From Chitinophaga oryzae (lineage in GTDB: Bacteria > Bacteroidota > Bacteroidia > Chitinophagales > Chitinophagaceae), in contig NZ_CP051204.2 in the NCBI RefSeq assembly GCF_012516375.2, forward strand, positions 1,860,001 through 1,924,000: a DNA stretch of 64,000 bases, written 5' to 3'. Shown here in pieces: positions 34,803-43,294 of the stretch (position 1 is the first letter of the stretch; every line of letters starts with the position of its first letter). The position numbers and the translations under genes are program-made. Below the pieces are notes generated by a model that did no database searches, had not been told where the DNA came from, and saw only the letters and a list, made by a program, of their open reading frames with translations.

Positions 34803-35672
34803 TCAGACAGTAACGTTTTCAACTAAGGTTTCCCACTCAAATCCTTCATCTTTTTGAAGAGTAGGAAATGTGTTGGTTTTTTGATGCCGACATAGAAAAT
34901 CTATTGGCGATCTGTAACCCAGTGCCTTGTGTGGTCTTTGGTTGTTGTACACCCACATCCAGGCGTTTGAAAGTATTTGAGCTTCCCCCAGGCGGGTAAA
35001 ACAAAATGCATCCAATACTTCCTCGCGGTAGCTTCTATTGAAGCGCTCCATATAACCATTCTGGAAAGGTTTACCCTTCTGGATGAATTTGAGTTCGACA
35101 CATCGGATCTCAGCCCATTGAGAGAGTGCTTCAGCAACAAACTCCGGCCCATTATCGACTCTGATCTTTAACGGTTGTCCACGCCAGGCAATCAATTGGT
35201 CCAGCTGCCTGATAATACGCTTGCTGGTTAAGCTGGTATCAATAGTGATGTTTAGAGCCTCTCTGTTATAGTCATCGATGATATTAAATGATCTGAAAGT
35301 AACACCATTGCTTAGTGTGTCATGCATAAAATCCATGGACCAGGTTATATTAGGTCTGAGAGGCTGTAGCAATGGCTCCATTATTCTTGCTGGTAGGCGT
35401 TTTTTATGCTTACGCCTCATATTGAGTCCCATCTCTGTATAGACCCTGTATACCCGCTTGTGATTCCATTTGTGGTTCAGATTACGCAGATAATGGTGCA
35501 TCATCCAGAATCCCCAGCGATTATGCAATTGCGACAATTCAGATAATTTCTCCCGAATATCTTCGTCACCGTCTGGCAATGGTTTATAATAGTAAACAGA
35601 AGGATGGATTTGAAACAATCTTAACGCCTGCCGGATACTCATTTTATGGCTATCACGGGCATAATCCACCAA
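34803..35672 (-). CDS. IS3-family transposase OrfB (DDE integrase core)
   Basis: The frame encodes at least 289 residues and is probably produced as an OrfAB fusion rather than from its own start. It has the IS3 helical region (HNRWGFWMMHHYLRN, KRVYRVYTEMGLNMRRK) and the integrase core: first Asp in WSMDFMHD, second Asp in RVDNGPEF, and catalytic Glu in NGYMERFNRSYREEVL. NNQRPHKALGYRSP is the usual C-terminal signature. The reading frame continues upstream of the first ATG to the slippery site, which fits the -1 frameshift model. No internal stop is present. Confidence 0.95.
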   Translation of the reverse strand: MVDYARDSHKMSIRQALRLFQIHPSVYYYKPLPDGDEDIREKLSELSQLHNRWGFWMMHHYLRNLNHKWNHKRVYRVYTEMGLNMRRKHKKRLPARIMEPLLQPLRPNITWSMDFMHDTLSNGVTFRSFNIIDDYNREALNITIDTSLTSKRIIRQLDQLIAWRGQPLKIRVDNGPEFVAEALSQWAEIRCVELKFIQKGKPFQNGYMERFNRSYREEVLDAFCFTRLGEAQILSNAWMWVYNNQRPHKALGYRSPIDFLCRHQKTNTFPTLQKDEGFEWETLVENVTV

Positions 35673-35692
35673 CTCACGCTTATCTGCAGGCG

Positions 35693-35965
35693 TTAGAGCT
35701 TTTTTTCTATGACATCTTTCATTACGGTGATCTGAAAGGCTTGTTCCGCTACTATTTTTTTGTACTGGGCAAGTTCCGACTCCAGATCCTTCAGTTTCTT
35801 TAACTGATTGACTTCAAGCCCGGAGTATTTCGACTTCCACTGATAAAATGTCGCCTGGCTTATTCCATGATCACGACAGATGTCGGCTACCGATTTGCCT
35901 GATTCCTGGCCATTTAGAATCCCAATAATCTGGCTTTCTGTAAATTTTGATTTTTTCATACCCAT
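35693..35965 (-). CDS. IS3-family transposase OrfA (helix-turn-helix)
   Basis: This 90-residue protein has the N-terminal helix-turn-helix of IS3 OrfA (FTESQIIGIL, VADICRDHGISQATFYQWKS) and a coiled, leucine-rich C-terminal part (VNQLKKLKDLESELAQYKKI). It binds the inverted repeats. It ends EKKL-stop just after the slippery run. A -1 shift there gives EKKALTPADKRELVDYAR and continues into OrfB. Confidence 0.93.
   Translation of the reverse strand: MGMKKSKFTESQIIGILNGQESGKSVADICRDHGISQATFYQWKSKYSGLEVNQLKKLKDLESELAQYKKIVAEQAFQITVMKDVIEKKL
35699..35705 (-). promoter_or_regulatory. Programmed -1 frameshift site of the IS element
   Basis: On the minus strand the heptamer A AAA AAG is in the correct phase of orfA (codons GAA AAA AAG CTC TAA). 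Slipping back one base reads into OrfB without a stop, as in other IS3 elements. Confidence 0.8.
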
Positions 35966-36052
35966 TAAATTTAACGATTATTCGATATTTTTAACCGTTA
36001 CGTTTTAATGGGAAGCTTTCACAGGAGCTATATTCATTTAAATTTAATGTTT

Positions 36053-36229
36053 ATGTCTGATGATTTAAGTAAAAGAAGGCCGCAGGACGCCAGTAAGATC
36101 AATCTTAGCGAGCAATGGGAAATTGATTACTGGTGTAGGAAATTTGGTTGCACTGAAGCTCGGTTAAGAGCAGCAGTAAAAGCAGTTGGCAACTCCTCTG
36201 CTGCCGTAGAAAAGTATCTTAACAAATGA
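36053..36229 (+). CDS. DUF3606 small protein
   Basis: This 58-residue protein matches the DUF3606 pattern: an N-terminal SDDLSKRRPQDASKINLSE, the helix WEIDYWCRKFGCTEARLR, and AVKAVGNSSAAVEKYL. The family is common in Bacteroidota and has no known function. I chose the ATG at 36053 because the family starts here; an ATG two codons upstream (36047) is possible. The IS3-family element inserted 27 bases before the start, so the native promoter is probably displaced and expression may now depend on the IS. A hairpin terminator follows directly. Confidence 0.85.
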   Translation: MSDDLSKRRPQDASKINLSEQWEIDYWCRKFGCTEARLRAAVKAVGNSSAAVEKYLNK

Positions 36230-36230
36230 G

Positions 36231-36258
36231 AGAGGTGGCCTTTATGGCCACCTCTTTA
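36231..36258 (+). terminator. Terminator after DUF3606 gene
   Basis: Perfect 10-bp stem AGAGGTGGCC / GGCCACCTCT with loop TTTAT, followed by TTTAG. It starts next to the stop codon. Confidence 0.8.
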
Positions 36259-36316
36259 GATCTTCTAATTACAATTAGTTAGAACAGGAATATCCGTTTC
36301 TCAATTTATAACCCGC

Positions 36317-37570
36317 TCACACATTCGCCTCTGCCGATATCGTTTGCATTGAAAGCCGTTGTCCGGATACCTCCACCTTCCTTTCCTCCCCCTCTTTCCA
36401 CTTCGTTTTCAGCAAAAATAGAAAGGTAACCACCGCTATCATCCCATACGCCGCACCCAGCGTAACCTGGTTGGTAATAGCAATCGTGTTCACCATCAAT
36501 GAGCTGAGAAGAGACGTGACTACGGCAAACCCGCCGCCCGTTAGCCCGCTGGCTTTGCCGGCATATTGCGGAAAGCGGATCAGGCAATACGACATCAGGT
36601 TGTTGAAGATAAAGCCGGCGGTGCTATGCAGCAGGAATACATACAATAACAGCGTCGCTAAATTGTGGTAGTAGCGCGTCAGCGGTATCATGATGGCGAC
36701 TGCGATCAATTGTATTACGCTGGACAGGACCAGCTTTTGGCGTAATGGTTTGGTTACGAGCATCCTTGATACCGATCCGCCGATCATGACCGATACGCCG
36801 GAGAATAAGGCGCAGTAACCTGTTGTAGCCGCTGAGAACTGCAACTGGCGCTCGATAAGGAACGGGCTGCACATGCCATACAGTAGTATCATGCCGTAGG
36901 CTAATCCGAGTATGACCAGGCCGGAAGTGAAGTCTGGTGTTCTGAGCATCCTGCCATATGTCTGCACCATAGAAGAAACGCTGAACGGCTGCGCTGCTTT
37001 CATGGATTCGCCGCCGATGAGCAGTTCAACAACAAAAAACGCCAGGCCGAAGTAACCGAGGAACATGAAGTTGGAGGACCAGCCCCAGGTGGTCTGGAAA
37101 AAGCCGCCGAGGAAAGGCGCTACGATCGGCGCAATGGCCCATATCACCGAGAACATGCTCGTGTACTTCTTTAATGCTTCTCCTTTATAGAGGTCTATAA
37201 AAAAGGCGCGCTTGCTGATGGCGATTACCGCTACGGTAAACCCCTGTAGTATGCGCAAGGCATAGATCACCTGCAGATTAGTGGAACAGGCGATGACAAA
37301 GCTGCTGGCGCTGAAGGCCAGAATGGCGATCATATTGGGCAGGTAGCGGCCGTAAGTGTCGATCAGTCCGCCTACGATCAGTTGCGAAATACCATAACTG
37401 ATAATAAAGAGCGAAAGTGTAAGTTGGATAGCGGCCGGAGAGGCGTGCAGCTGCACCGCCATGTCGGGTAAGGAGGGGATGAATATATCCATGGCAAAGC
37501 CCGATAATGGTATCAGGCACAACGACATGACCGTGTTCCATCCTATTTTTGATTCCTGGATTCTTCTCAT
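36317..37570 (-). CDS. MFS drug exporter, Bcr/CflA type
   Basis: This 417-residue membrane protein has about twelve hydrophobic segments. It shows the DHA1 / Bcr-CflA pattern: PLSGFAMDIFIPSLPDMA at the first helix, GGLIDTYGRYLPN in loop 2-3 (motif A region), and RILQGFTVAVIAISKRAFF in helix 4. It should export small toxic molecules by proton antiport across the inner membrane. It lies 96 bases downstream of an AraC-type regulator in the same direction, so the regulator may control it. The substrate is unknown. Confidence 0.9.
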   Translation of the reverse strand: MRRIQESKIGWNTVMSLCLIPLSGFAMDIFIPSLPDMAVQLHASPAAIQLTLSLFIISYGISQLIVGGLIDTYGRYLPNMIAILAFSASSFVIACSTNLQVIYALRILQGFTVAVIAISKRAFFIDLYKGEALKKYTSMFSVIWAIAPIVAPFLGGFFQTTWGWSSNFMFLGYFGLAFFVVELLIGGESMKAAQPFSVSSMVQTYGRMLRTPDFTSGLVILGLAYGMILLYGMCSPFLIERQLQFSAATTGYCALFSGVSVMIGGSVSRMLVTKPLRQKLVLSSVIQLIAVAIMIPLTRYYHNLATLLLYVFLLHSTAGFIFNNLMSYCLIRFPQYAGKASGLTGGGFAVVTSLLSSLMVNTIAITNQVTLGAAYGMIAVVTFLFLLKTKWKEGEERKVEVSGQRLSMQTISAEANV

Positions 37571-37666
37571 ACTTGTTGCTTTAATTTAGCGACATAAAGG
37601 TAGGAAGGCAGGTAGCTGTGGTAATTACACGTTTCAAAGGGATGGTTATACAAATCAAAGGTGATT

Positions 37667-38593
37667 CTAAGCCGTTGTTTTCCTTCCCATGCGAAACTCC
37701 AGGGGCGTACGGGAGGTAAACTGCTTGAAGTATTTATTGAAGTGGGAAGGGTACTCGAACCCCAGCGCATAGGCGATCTCCGAGATATTCCAGTTGGTAT
37801 TGCGCAGCAGTGTTTTCGCTTCGATGATCACCCGTTCATGGATGATGTCGCGGGTGGTTTTATGCGTATGCTTTTTTACGACGCTGTTCAGATGGTTGAC
37901 ATGCACATGCAGCTGGCTGGCGAAATGGGCTGGTGTTAATAACTTCAAAGGAGATTCAGGCGAGTCTACCGGGAACTGCTGGTTCAATAAAGCGAGGAAA
38001 TCGTTTACCAGCCGGTCGCGGACGACAGTGGCCGGTATCTCCTGGTTTTTCTGAAGACGGATGCCTTCGTGGATGACCAGCTGTAGCAGGTGGCGTATCA
38101 TGTCCCATTTAAAGGGATAGTCGCTGTCCTGCAGCGTTTGCATTTGCGTGAAGTAGGTGCTCAACCGTTGCCTGTCTTCTTTGGTAATGGGTATGACCGG
38201 CATGAGAGACGGGTTGAACAACGGGCAGGCGTATTGTATATCAGCAGGAATGGAACCCTCTATAAAGGGAGTATTGAATAAACAATAGAAGCGGTTGAAC
38301 GGGATATTTACTTCTATGGAAGTGGGCACCGCCGGATTGTTAAAAATAATGCAGCATTGATTGATCGGTATTTCCTGGTCATTGTACTGTAGTATGCCAC
38401 TGCCTTTTGCCGGCGTTTGGCTCAGGCATATTTTGAAGTAATCGCGCCGGTTAAAAGGTGTCTTGCGGGTGGTGGTGAGCGTTTCCCGGACATTAAAATG
38501 CGCTTTCCCGGATTCAAGTCCCAATGGAATGTCCTGGCCGGTACGCTTGTAAAACTGCGCCAGTGATTCGGTGGGAATGAAGTTATCTGTCAT
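37667..38593 (-). CDS. AraC-family transcriptional regulator
   Basis: This 308-residue regulator has an N-terminal cupin-like sensing region (about 1-180) and a C-terminal double helix-turn-helix at about 205-308. The signature is seen in HFASQLHVHVNHLNSVVKK, AKTLLRNTNWNISEIAYALGF and YPSHFNKYFKQFTSRTPLEFR. I chose the ATG at 38593; a longer frame upstream runs across the promoter box. The MFS exporter gene follows in the same direction and is the most likely target. The inducer is unknown. Confidence 0.93.
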   Translation of the reverse strand: MTDNFIPTESLAQFYKRTGQDIPLGLESGKAHFNVRETLTTTRKTPFNRRDYFKICLSQTPAKGSGILQYNDQEIPINQCCIIFNNPAVPTSIEVNIPFNRFYCLFNTPFIEGSIPADIQYACPLFNPSLMPVIPITKEDRQRLSTYFTQMQTLQDSDYPFKWDMIRHLLQLVIHEGIRLQKNQEIPATVVRDRLVNDFLALLNQQFPVDSPESPLKLLTPAHFASQLHVHVNHLNSVVKKHTHKTTRDIIHERVIIEAKTLLRNTNWNISEIAYALGFEYPSHFNKYFKQFTSRTPLEFRMGRKTTA

Positions 38594-38614
38594 TGCTTTG
38601 AACCTTATATAATT

Positions 38615-38622
38615 CAAAGGTA
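38615..38622 (-). promoter_or_regulatory. -7 promoter box of the araC-type gene
   Basis: TACCTTTG on the minus strand matches TAnnTTTG, 21 bases before the ATG. No good -33 element is seen. Confidence 0.4.
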
Positions 38623-38638
38623 CTGAATTTGGCAATGA

Positions 38639-38670
38639 TAAAAAGACAGCCCGTGCGGGCTGTCTTTTTA
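38639..38670 (-). terminator. Epoxide hydrolase gene terminator
   Basis: A 15-bp perfect stem TAAAAAGACAGCCCG / CGGGCTGTCTTTTTA with a minimal loop. A/T tracts on both sides make it active in either direction. It lies eight bases past the stop codon. Confidence 0.9.
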
Positions 38671-38678
38671 TACGGTCT

Positions 38679-39857
38679 TTATTTTACGCTCTTAAAAAAC
38701 GCATCCACTTCTCCTACCCACAATTCCGGTGCTTCCAGCGCGGCAAAATGTCCGCCTTTTTCCATCACGGTAAACCGTTTCACATTTGCTTTTCTTTCCG
38801 CCCATTCCTTCGGCGTAGGCGCATCGCCGGCAAATACAGCCACGCCGGTAGGTGTATTCACTTTCTGCCCGGAGGCCAGCTGCTGAAAGGCGCCTACGGC
38901 GTAGGTACGCATGGAGGAGTTGATCGTCTGGCTTACCCAGTAGATCATGATGTTGGTCAGCAGCTCATCTTTGGTGAAATGTTCTTCCAGTGTGCCACCG
39001 GGAGTACGCCACGCGTTGAATTTTTCCACGATCCAGGAGGCGAGGCCGGTAGGAGAGTCGTTCAGGCCATAAGCCTGTGTTTGTGGTTTGGTGGCATGCA
39101 GCATGGCGTAGGCGCCTTCCCGGAACCACCATTGCTGGATAAACTGCCCAAAGGCCTGTTCGGCGGGAGTCATGGTGCTCCAGTCTTCTGAACCGTTCGG
39201 GTAACCTACATCTGTTAAGTGGATGGCAGCTACATTTTCGGGGTACAGGTTAGCGAGTGATTTGACGATGCCGCTGCCTACGTCGCCACCAGCCGCGTAG
39301 TAGGACTGGTAACCAAGCACATCCTTCATCAGCGTCGCAAAGACTTTAGCGGAGCCATCATCGGTCATGGCTACATGACCGGAGAAACCGAAGCCGGGAA
39401 TGGAAGGGATTACCAGGTCGTAGTCGTTGGTCAGCAGGGGAATGACTTTATGAAAACGATAGAAACAGTCAGGCCAGCCGTGTACCAGCAGCAAAGGTTT
39501 GGCATTGGCTTTCGGGCTTTTGATGTGCAGGAAATGGATGGTGGTGCCATCTATTTCCACGGTGAACTGCGGAAACTTGTTGAGCGCAGCTTCCTGCTTG
39601 CGCCAGTCATAGCTGCTTTGCCAGTAGGCGACAAGGTCCCGGAGAAATACAGGGTCGGTGCCATAGTTCCAGCCGGCATTGTCGGGGGCATCGGGCCAGC
39701 GGGTCTGGCGGAGGCGGTTGTTAAGATCGTCCAGTACAGACTGTTGTACTTCGATTTTAAACGGTTTTACGGTAAACATACGGTCTTGTTTTGTAGGTTG
39801 TGAAAGTGCGGTAATCGCTATAACAGTGACAGAAAATAAAAGAACAAGCTGTTTCAT
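38679..39857 (-). CDS. Secreted epoxide hydrolase (alpha/beta hydrolase, EHN domain)
   Basis: This 392-residue protein has a signal peptide (MKQLVLLFSVTVIAITALS), so it is periplasmic or exported. An epoxide-hydrolase N-terminal domain (about 30-125) precedes the alpha/beta core. The oxyanion motif HGWP is at 126-129, the nucleophile Asp192 in AGGDVGSG, and the catalytic His370 in EKGGHFAALEAPE. Homologues open epoxides by forming a covalent aspartyl ester. The natural substrate is unknown. It stands alone; the divergent lipoprotein gene begins about 210 bases away. Confidence 0.9.
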   Translation of the reverse strand: MKQLVLLFSVTVIAITALSQPTKQDRMFTVKPFKIEVQQSVLDDLNNRLRQTRWPDAPDNAGWNYGTDPVFLRDLVAYWQSSYDWRKQEAALNKFPQFTVEIDGTTIHFLHIKSPKANAKPLLLVHGWPDCFYRFHKVIPLLTNDYDLVIPSIPGFGFSGHVAMTDDGSAKVFATLMKDVLGYQSYYAAGGDVGSGIVKSLANLYPENVAAIHLTDVGYPNGSEDWSTMTPAEQAFGQFIQQWWFREGAYAMLHATKPQTQAYGLNDSPTGLASWIVEKFNAWRTPGGTLEEHFTKDELLTNIMIYWVSQTINSSMRTYAVGAFQQLASGQKVNTPTGVAVFAGDAPTPKEWAERKANVKRFTVMEKGGHFAALEAPELWVGEVDAFFKSVK

Positions 39858-40068
39858 GGGATTTTGTATTTATTAAAACAAAATTCCAACCTCAGCATGA
39901 CAACCTTATGTCAGCAGTAAAAACAGAATTTAAAAAAAGTTTGGCGGTTGAGATAGATCTGTTTTACCGGGGTAAGGTAAATAGTAGCTACACAACACAA
40001 TATAACTATTTTGGCTATTTTTATTTTAAAAAAACGGGGCGGTATATCCCGCCGAAAGTTTCCCATCC

Positions 40069-41199
40069 ATGAATACATCAACCGGTCATTGTTTATATCA
40101 GATAACCCGGACAGCCCGCACGAGCCTGCTGTTTACCTTCTTTCTCTACGCCTGTAACCAGGGCATACCCGGCAAAACGACCGCCGACAGCACCATAGCG
40201 GCCAGCAGGAGCGACACCGTTGCAACGACTGCACCGGCGCGAGGGCAATTATCCGTTGAGCTGACCGGCATTACGGAAGCGGAATTCGGCCGTCACCAAC
40301 CGCCCGCCCTTAACCAGGTTGAATATGATACCGCCAGGTTCCGGGTTGCCAGTGGTGAGTTGGCCCTCCCTACCGACCAGGCGGGAGCGGTAGTGCTGAA
40401 GAACAATGCCGGCGTCCCCCACGATGAAGACAGGTTGTCTTACCACTACCTGGGTTATTTAAAACCCCTGCACAAATACCTGGTGGAAGTAAATAGGTAT
40501 GAACAGGATTACGTCCTGTTGATTGATAAAGTCACCGGCAAAAAAGATACGGTCAGCAACTTCCCGGTCCTGTCGCCGGACGGAAGACTGATCGTGAGCA
40601 AACGGTACAATCCTTATGAAGAGTACGAACATATTCCGCCTCCCACTGAGGATATCAGCATTTATACGGTAGATAATCCTGTTATTAAAAGGATCTTCCT
40701 CCAGCCTTCCCGCTGGATGGCCAGGGAGCTGTACTGGAAAGACAATCATACGATATATATCAAAACCTGGCAGAAAGAAGGCGATGATGCCGCCACCTCA
40801 GATTACCTGCGGATGACGGTTACCTCAGAAAAAGACACGCTGCAGGCGGCTCCTGTCAATGCTTCCTGGAAAGGAACGTATGTTACGGTTCTCCATGCAT
40901 CCGGTGACGATGCCGGGGCCCATATCGAAGTGGCGCTGAAGGTGGAAGGGAACACTGTAACCTTCACCGAATCCGGCTTTCAGGTGAATAACAAGTACCT
41001 GTTGGCTGCCACTGAGATGGACGGCCAGCTGTTTTTTACGTTCAAAAAAGTACTGGAGGGAGGGGATGTACTGGTGAAAAGCGAAAAGCGGTTCGGCCGG
41101 ATCGAAAAAGAAGAAGGAAAATATATCCTGTACTGTCCCTATCTGGATGAAAAGGAGAACGGCGGTCACCGGATGTCTTACCCATTGAAGAAGAAATAA
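40069..41199 (+). CDS. Lipoprotein of unknown function
   Basis: This 376-residue protein has a lipobox ending at Cys29 (FFLYACNQG) and so is probably anchored in a membrane facing the periplasm or surface. The middle (about 120-260) has propeller-like segments (YVLLIDKVTGKKDTV, FPVLSPDGRLIVSKRY). The C-terminal ~105 residues form a beta-rich domain beginning SWKGTYVTVLHASGDD. No family is recognised with confidence. It lies 45 bases upstream of the amidohydrolase gene with no terminator between, so the two may be cotranscribed. Confidence 0.7.
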   Translation: MNTSTGHCLYQITRTARTSLLFTFFLYACNQGIPGKTTADSTIAASRSDTVATTAPARGQLSVELTGITEAEFGRHQPPALNQVEYDTARFRVASGELALPTDQAGAVVLKNNAGVPHDEDRLSYHYLGYLKPLHKYLVEVNRYEQDYVLLIDKVTGKKDTVSNFPVLSPDGRLIVSKRYNPYEEYEHIPPPTEDISIYTVDNPVIKRIFLQPSRWMARELYWKDNHTIYIKTWQKEGDDAATSDYLRMTVTSEKDTLQAAPVNASWKGTYVTVLHASGDDAGAHIEVALKVEGNTVTFTESGFQVNNKYLLAATEMDGQLFFTFKKVLEGGDVLVKSEKRFGRIEKEEGKYILYCPYLDEKENGGHRMSYPLKKK

Positions 41200-41244
41200 T
41201 CATTATATTTACTTTATCCTTTTCAACCAAAATGATAACCGCTT

Positions 41245-43239
41245 ATGTTACCCGCTAATGCCATCTTCAGGATGTTACTGCTGGTTGGTTTCAGTACACC
41301 TGTTTGTACTTTTGCCCAACAGCACGATACGATCAGGTACTCACTTATTTTAACAGGAAATATCAAAGGCGAAAAGAAGGTGATAGAAACATCTCCCGGC
41401 ACCTTCGAATCCTGGTACCAGTATAACGACCGTGGCAGGGGCGACAGCCTGCATACCATCTACCGCCAGGACAGCGACGGGTATCCTACTTATGTCCACG
41501 CCATAGGGAAAGACTATTTCAAAAAACCAATATCGGAAGATTTCTCCCTGACAGATGGTGTGGCCACCTGGAAGAATACCGCTGAAAATGAATCCAGGCC
41601 TGTTTCAGAAAAGGCTTTTTATACCTGCCTGAACGGAGAGAGCGGAAACATCATCAAAGCGCTGAAAGCCGGCCGGAATAAAATAAAGCTGCTACCATTC
41701 GGAGAAGCCACGCTGGAAGTGGTGCTGCAACACAAAGCCGGCGGCCAATCGCTCCAGCTGTGCCGTATTTCCGGGATGTACTATACACCGGAGTATATCT
41801 GGGCAGATGAAAAGAATGTGACCTTTGGATATCTCGGCGACTGGTTTTCGATGATCCGTAAGGGTTATGAACCCTATGTAAAAGAGCTGCTGGCGGTACA
41901 GAAAAAGATAGAGCGGCAGCATGACAGCCAGCTGGCCAAAGACATACCTGAAAAGGTAAACGGAGACATTCTGATCCGCGATGTGACCCTTTTCGATGCA
42001 GAGAAAGCTACCTTACAGCCGCATACCGACGTGCTGATCGGCGCCGGAAAGATCAAAGCGGTATCTGTCGGAAAACCGCTGACAGAGAAGGCTGCGAAGA
42101 CCGTGGACGGCCGCGGACAAACACTGTTGCCCGGTTTCTGGGATATGCATGTGCACATGGGCGACGGTCCGGAAGGTATCATGCACATCGCCGCCGGCGT
42201 CACGCATGCGCGGGACATGGGAAACGATACCACCCTGCTTACTATCCGGAAAGAAATCGATAACGGTGAACTGATAGGCCCGCATCTGGAAGTCATCAGC
42301 GGACTGATTGACGGGGCCGGCCCCATGGCGGCGCCCACCGGCATATTGATCCACAACGAAGAAGAAGGTAAGAAGTTTGTCCGCATGTTTGCTGACAAAG
42401 GATATGATCAGATCAAACTATACAGCTCCATCAAACCGGAGTGGGTGAAGCCGCTGATCGCGGAAGCGAAGAAATACCATATGCGCGTATGCGGCCATAT
42501 TCCCGCTTTTATGACCGCCGCGCAGGCCATAGAAGCCGGGTACAACGAAGTGACGCATATGAACATGCTGCTGCTGAACTTCTTCGGTGATACCATCGAT
42601 ACCCGTACGCCCCAGCGTTTTGCGATCCCGGCACAGCGGGCCGCTTCGCTGGACCTTAACAGCGAACCGGTGAAACAGTTTATCGCGCTGATGAAATCCC
42701 GGAATATCGCATCCGACCCTACGCTGGTAGCGTTTGAACCGATGCTGACCGGCCGCGATGGCGTCATAGAAGAAAAAAACAAAGACATCATCACCCATTT
42801 CCCGTTACAGATACAACGCAGCATGCGCGCCGGCGGCAGGGGCATACCTGTACCGCCGGGAATGGACTCCACCTATATACAGTCGTTCGCCGCCTTTTTA
42901 AAACTGACCAAACTGTTATACGACAATGGCATCCGCATCGTTGCCGGTACCGATGGTACAGCGGGGTTTGACTATCAACGGGAGCTGGAGCTGTATGTTA
43001 AGGCAGGTATTCCGGCAGAGAAAGTGTTGCAGCTGGCTACGTTTGGTACGGCAGAATATACCGGCAAAAGCAAGGAGCTGGGCAGTATCAAAGTTGGGAA
43101 AACAGCAGATATGGTGATGGTGGCAGGCGACCCGGTAGAAAATATCAGCAATGTCCGGAAAACGAAAATGGTGATTAAAAACGGTGTGATCTATGACCCT
43201 GCGAAGCTGTACAAGGCTATTTCAGTAGTGCCGTTTTAA
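41245..43239 (+). CDS. Secreted amidohydrolase-family metal hydrolase
   Basis: This 664-residue protein starts with a signal peptide (LLLVGFSTPVCTFAQ). The first ~230 residues are a beta-rich domain. The amidohydrolase barrel follows with all expected metal ligands: H302 and H304 in GFWDMHVHMG, K391 in DQIKLYSS (probably carboxylated), H418 in VCGHIPAF, H438 in THMNML, and D570 in AGTDGTAG. The C-terminal GSIKVGKTADMVMVAGDP is the usual small beta-sandwich. Related enzymes hydrolyse peptides or cyclic amides (imidazolonepropionase/prolidase-like group). The substrate is unknown. A bidirectional terminator separates it from the convergent susD. Confidence 0.9.
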   Translation: MLPANAIFRMLLLVGFSTPVCTFAQQHDTIRYSLILTGNIKGEKKVIETSPGTFESWYQYNDRGRGDSLHTIYRQDSDGYPTYVHAIGKDYFKKPISEDFSLTDGVATWKNTAENESRPVSEKAFYTCLNGESGNIIKALKAGRNKIKLLPFGEATLEVVLQHKAGGQSLQLCRISGMYYTPEYIWADEKNVTFGYLGDWFSMIRKGYEPYVKELLAVQKKIERQHDSQLAKDIPEKVNGDILIRDVTLFDAEKATLQPHTDVLIGAGKIKAVSVGKPLTEKAAKTVDGRGQTLLPGFWDMHVHMGDGPEGIMHIAAGVTHARDMGNDTTLLTIRKEIDNGELIGPHLEVISGLIDGAGPMAAPTGILIHNEEEGKKFVRMFADKGYDQIKLYSSIKPEWVKPLIAEAKKYHMRVCGHIPAFMTAAQAIEAGYNEVTHMNMLLLNFFGDTIDTRTPQRFAIPAQRAASLDLNSEPVKQFIALMKSRNIASDPTLVAFEPMLTGRDGVIEEKNKDIITHFPLQIQRSMRAGGRGIPVPPGMDSTYIQSFAAFLKLTKLLYDNGIRIVAGTDGTAGFDYQRELELYVKAGIPAEKVLQLATFGTAEYTGKSKELGSIKVGKTADMVMVAGDPVENISNVRKTKMVIKNGVIYDPAKLYKAISVVPF

Positions 43240-43255
43240 ATATTTTTTAACTGAT

Positions 43256-43291
43256 AAAAAAGCTGGTCTGTACCAACAGACCAGCTTTTTT
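43256..43291 (+). terminator. Bidirectional terminator between amidohydrolase gene and susD
   Basis: A perfect 16-bp stem (43256-43271 with 43276-43291) with a 4-base loop and T6 tracts at both ends serves both convergent transcripts. Confidence 0.93.
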
Positions 43292-43294
43292 ATT

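Larger units (their letters stand above)
34791..36021 (-). mobile_element. IS3-family insertion sequence, apparently intact
   Basis: The 1231-bp element is bounded by the perfect 12-bp inverted repeat TGAAAGCTTCCC (34791-34802 and complement at 36010-36021), with further partial matching (TAACG) inside. It is flanked by a 4-bp direct repeat CAGG (34787-34790 and 36022-36025), the target-site duplication. It encodes overlapping orfA and orfB on the minus strand with a -1 frameshift signal. Intact ends, duplication and genes point to recent insertion. Confidence 0.93.

Noticed and set aside
34329..36300. Second copy of the tmRNA 3' end as an attachment site
   Set aside because: I looked for GGTTCGATTCCCGCC or CCATCTCC near the far end of the accessory stretch and saw no convincing match. 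No integrase gene is present.
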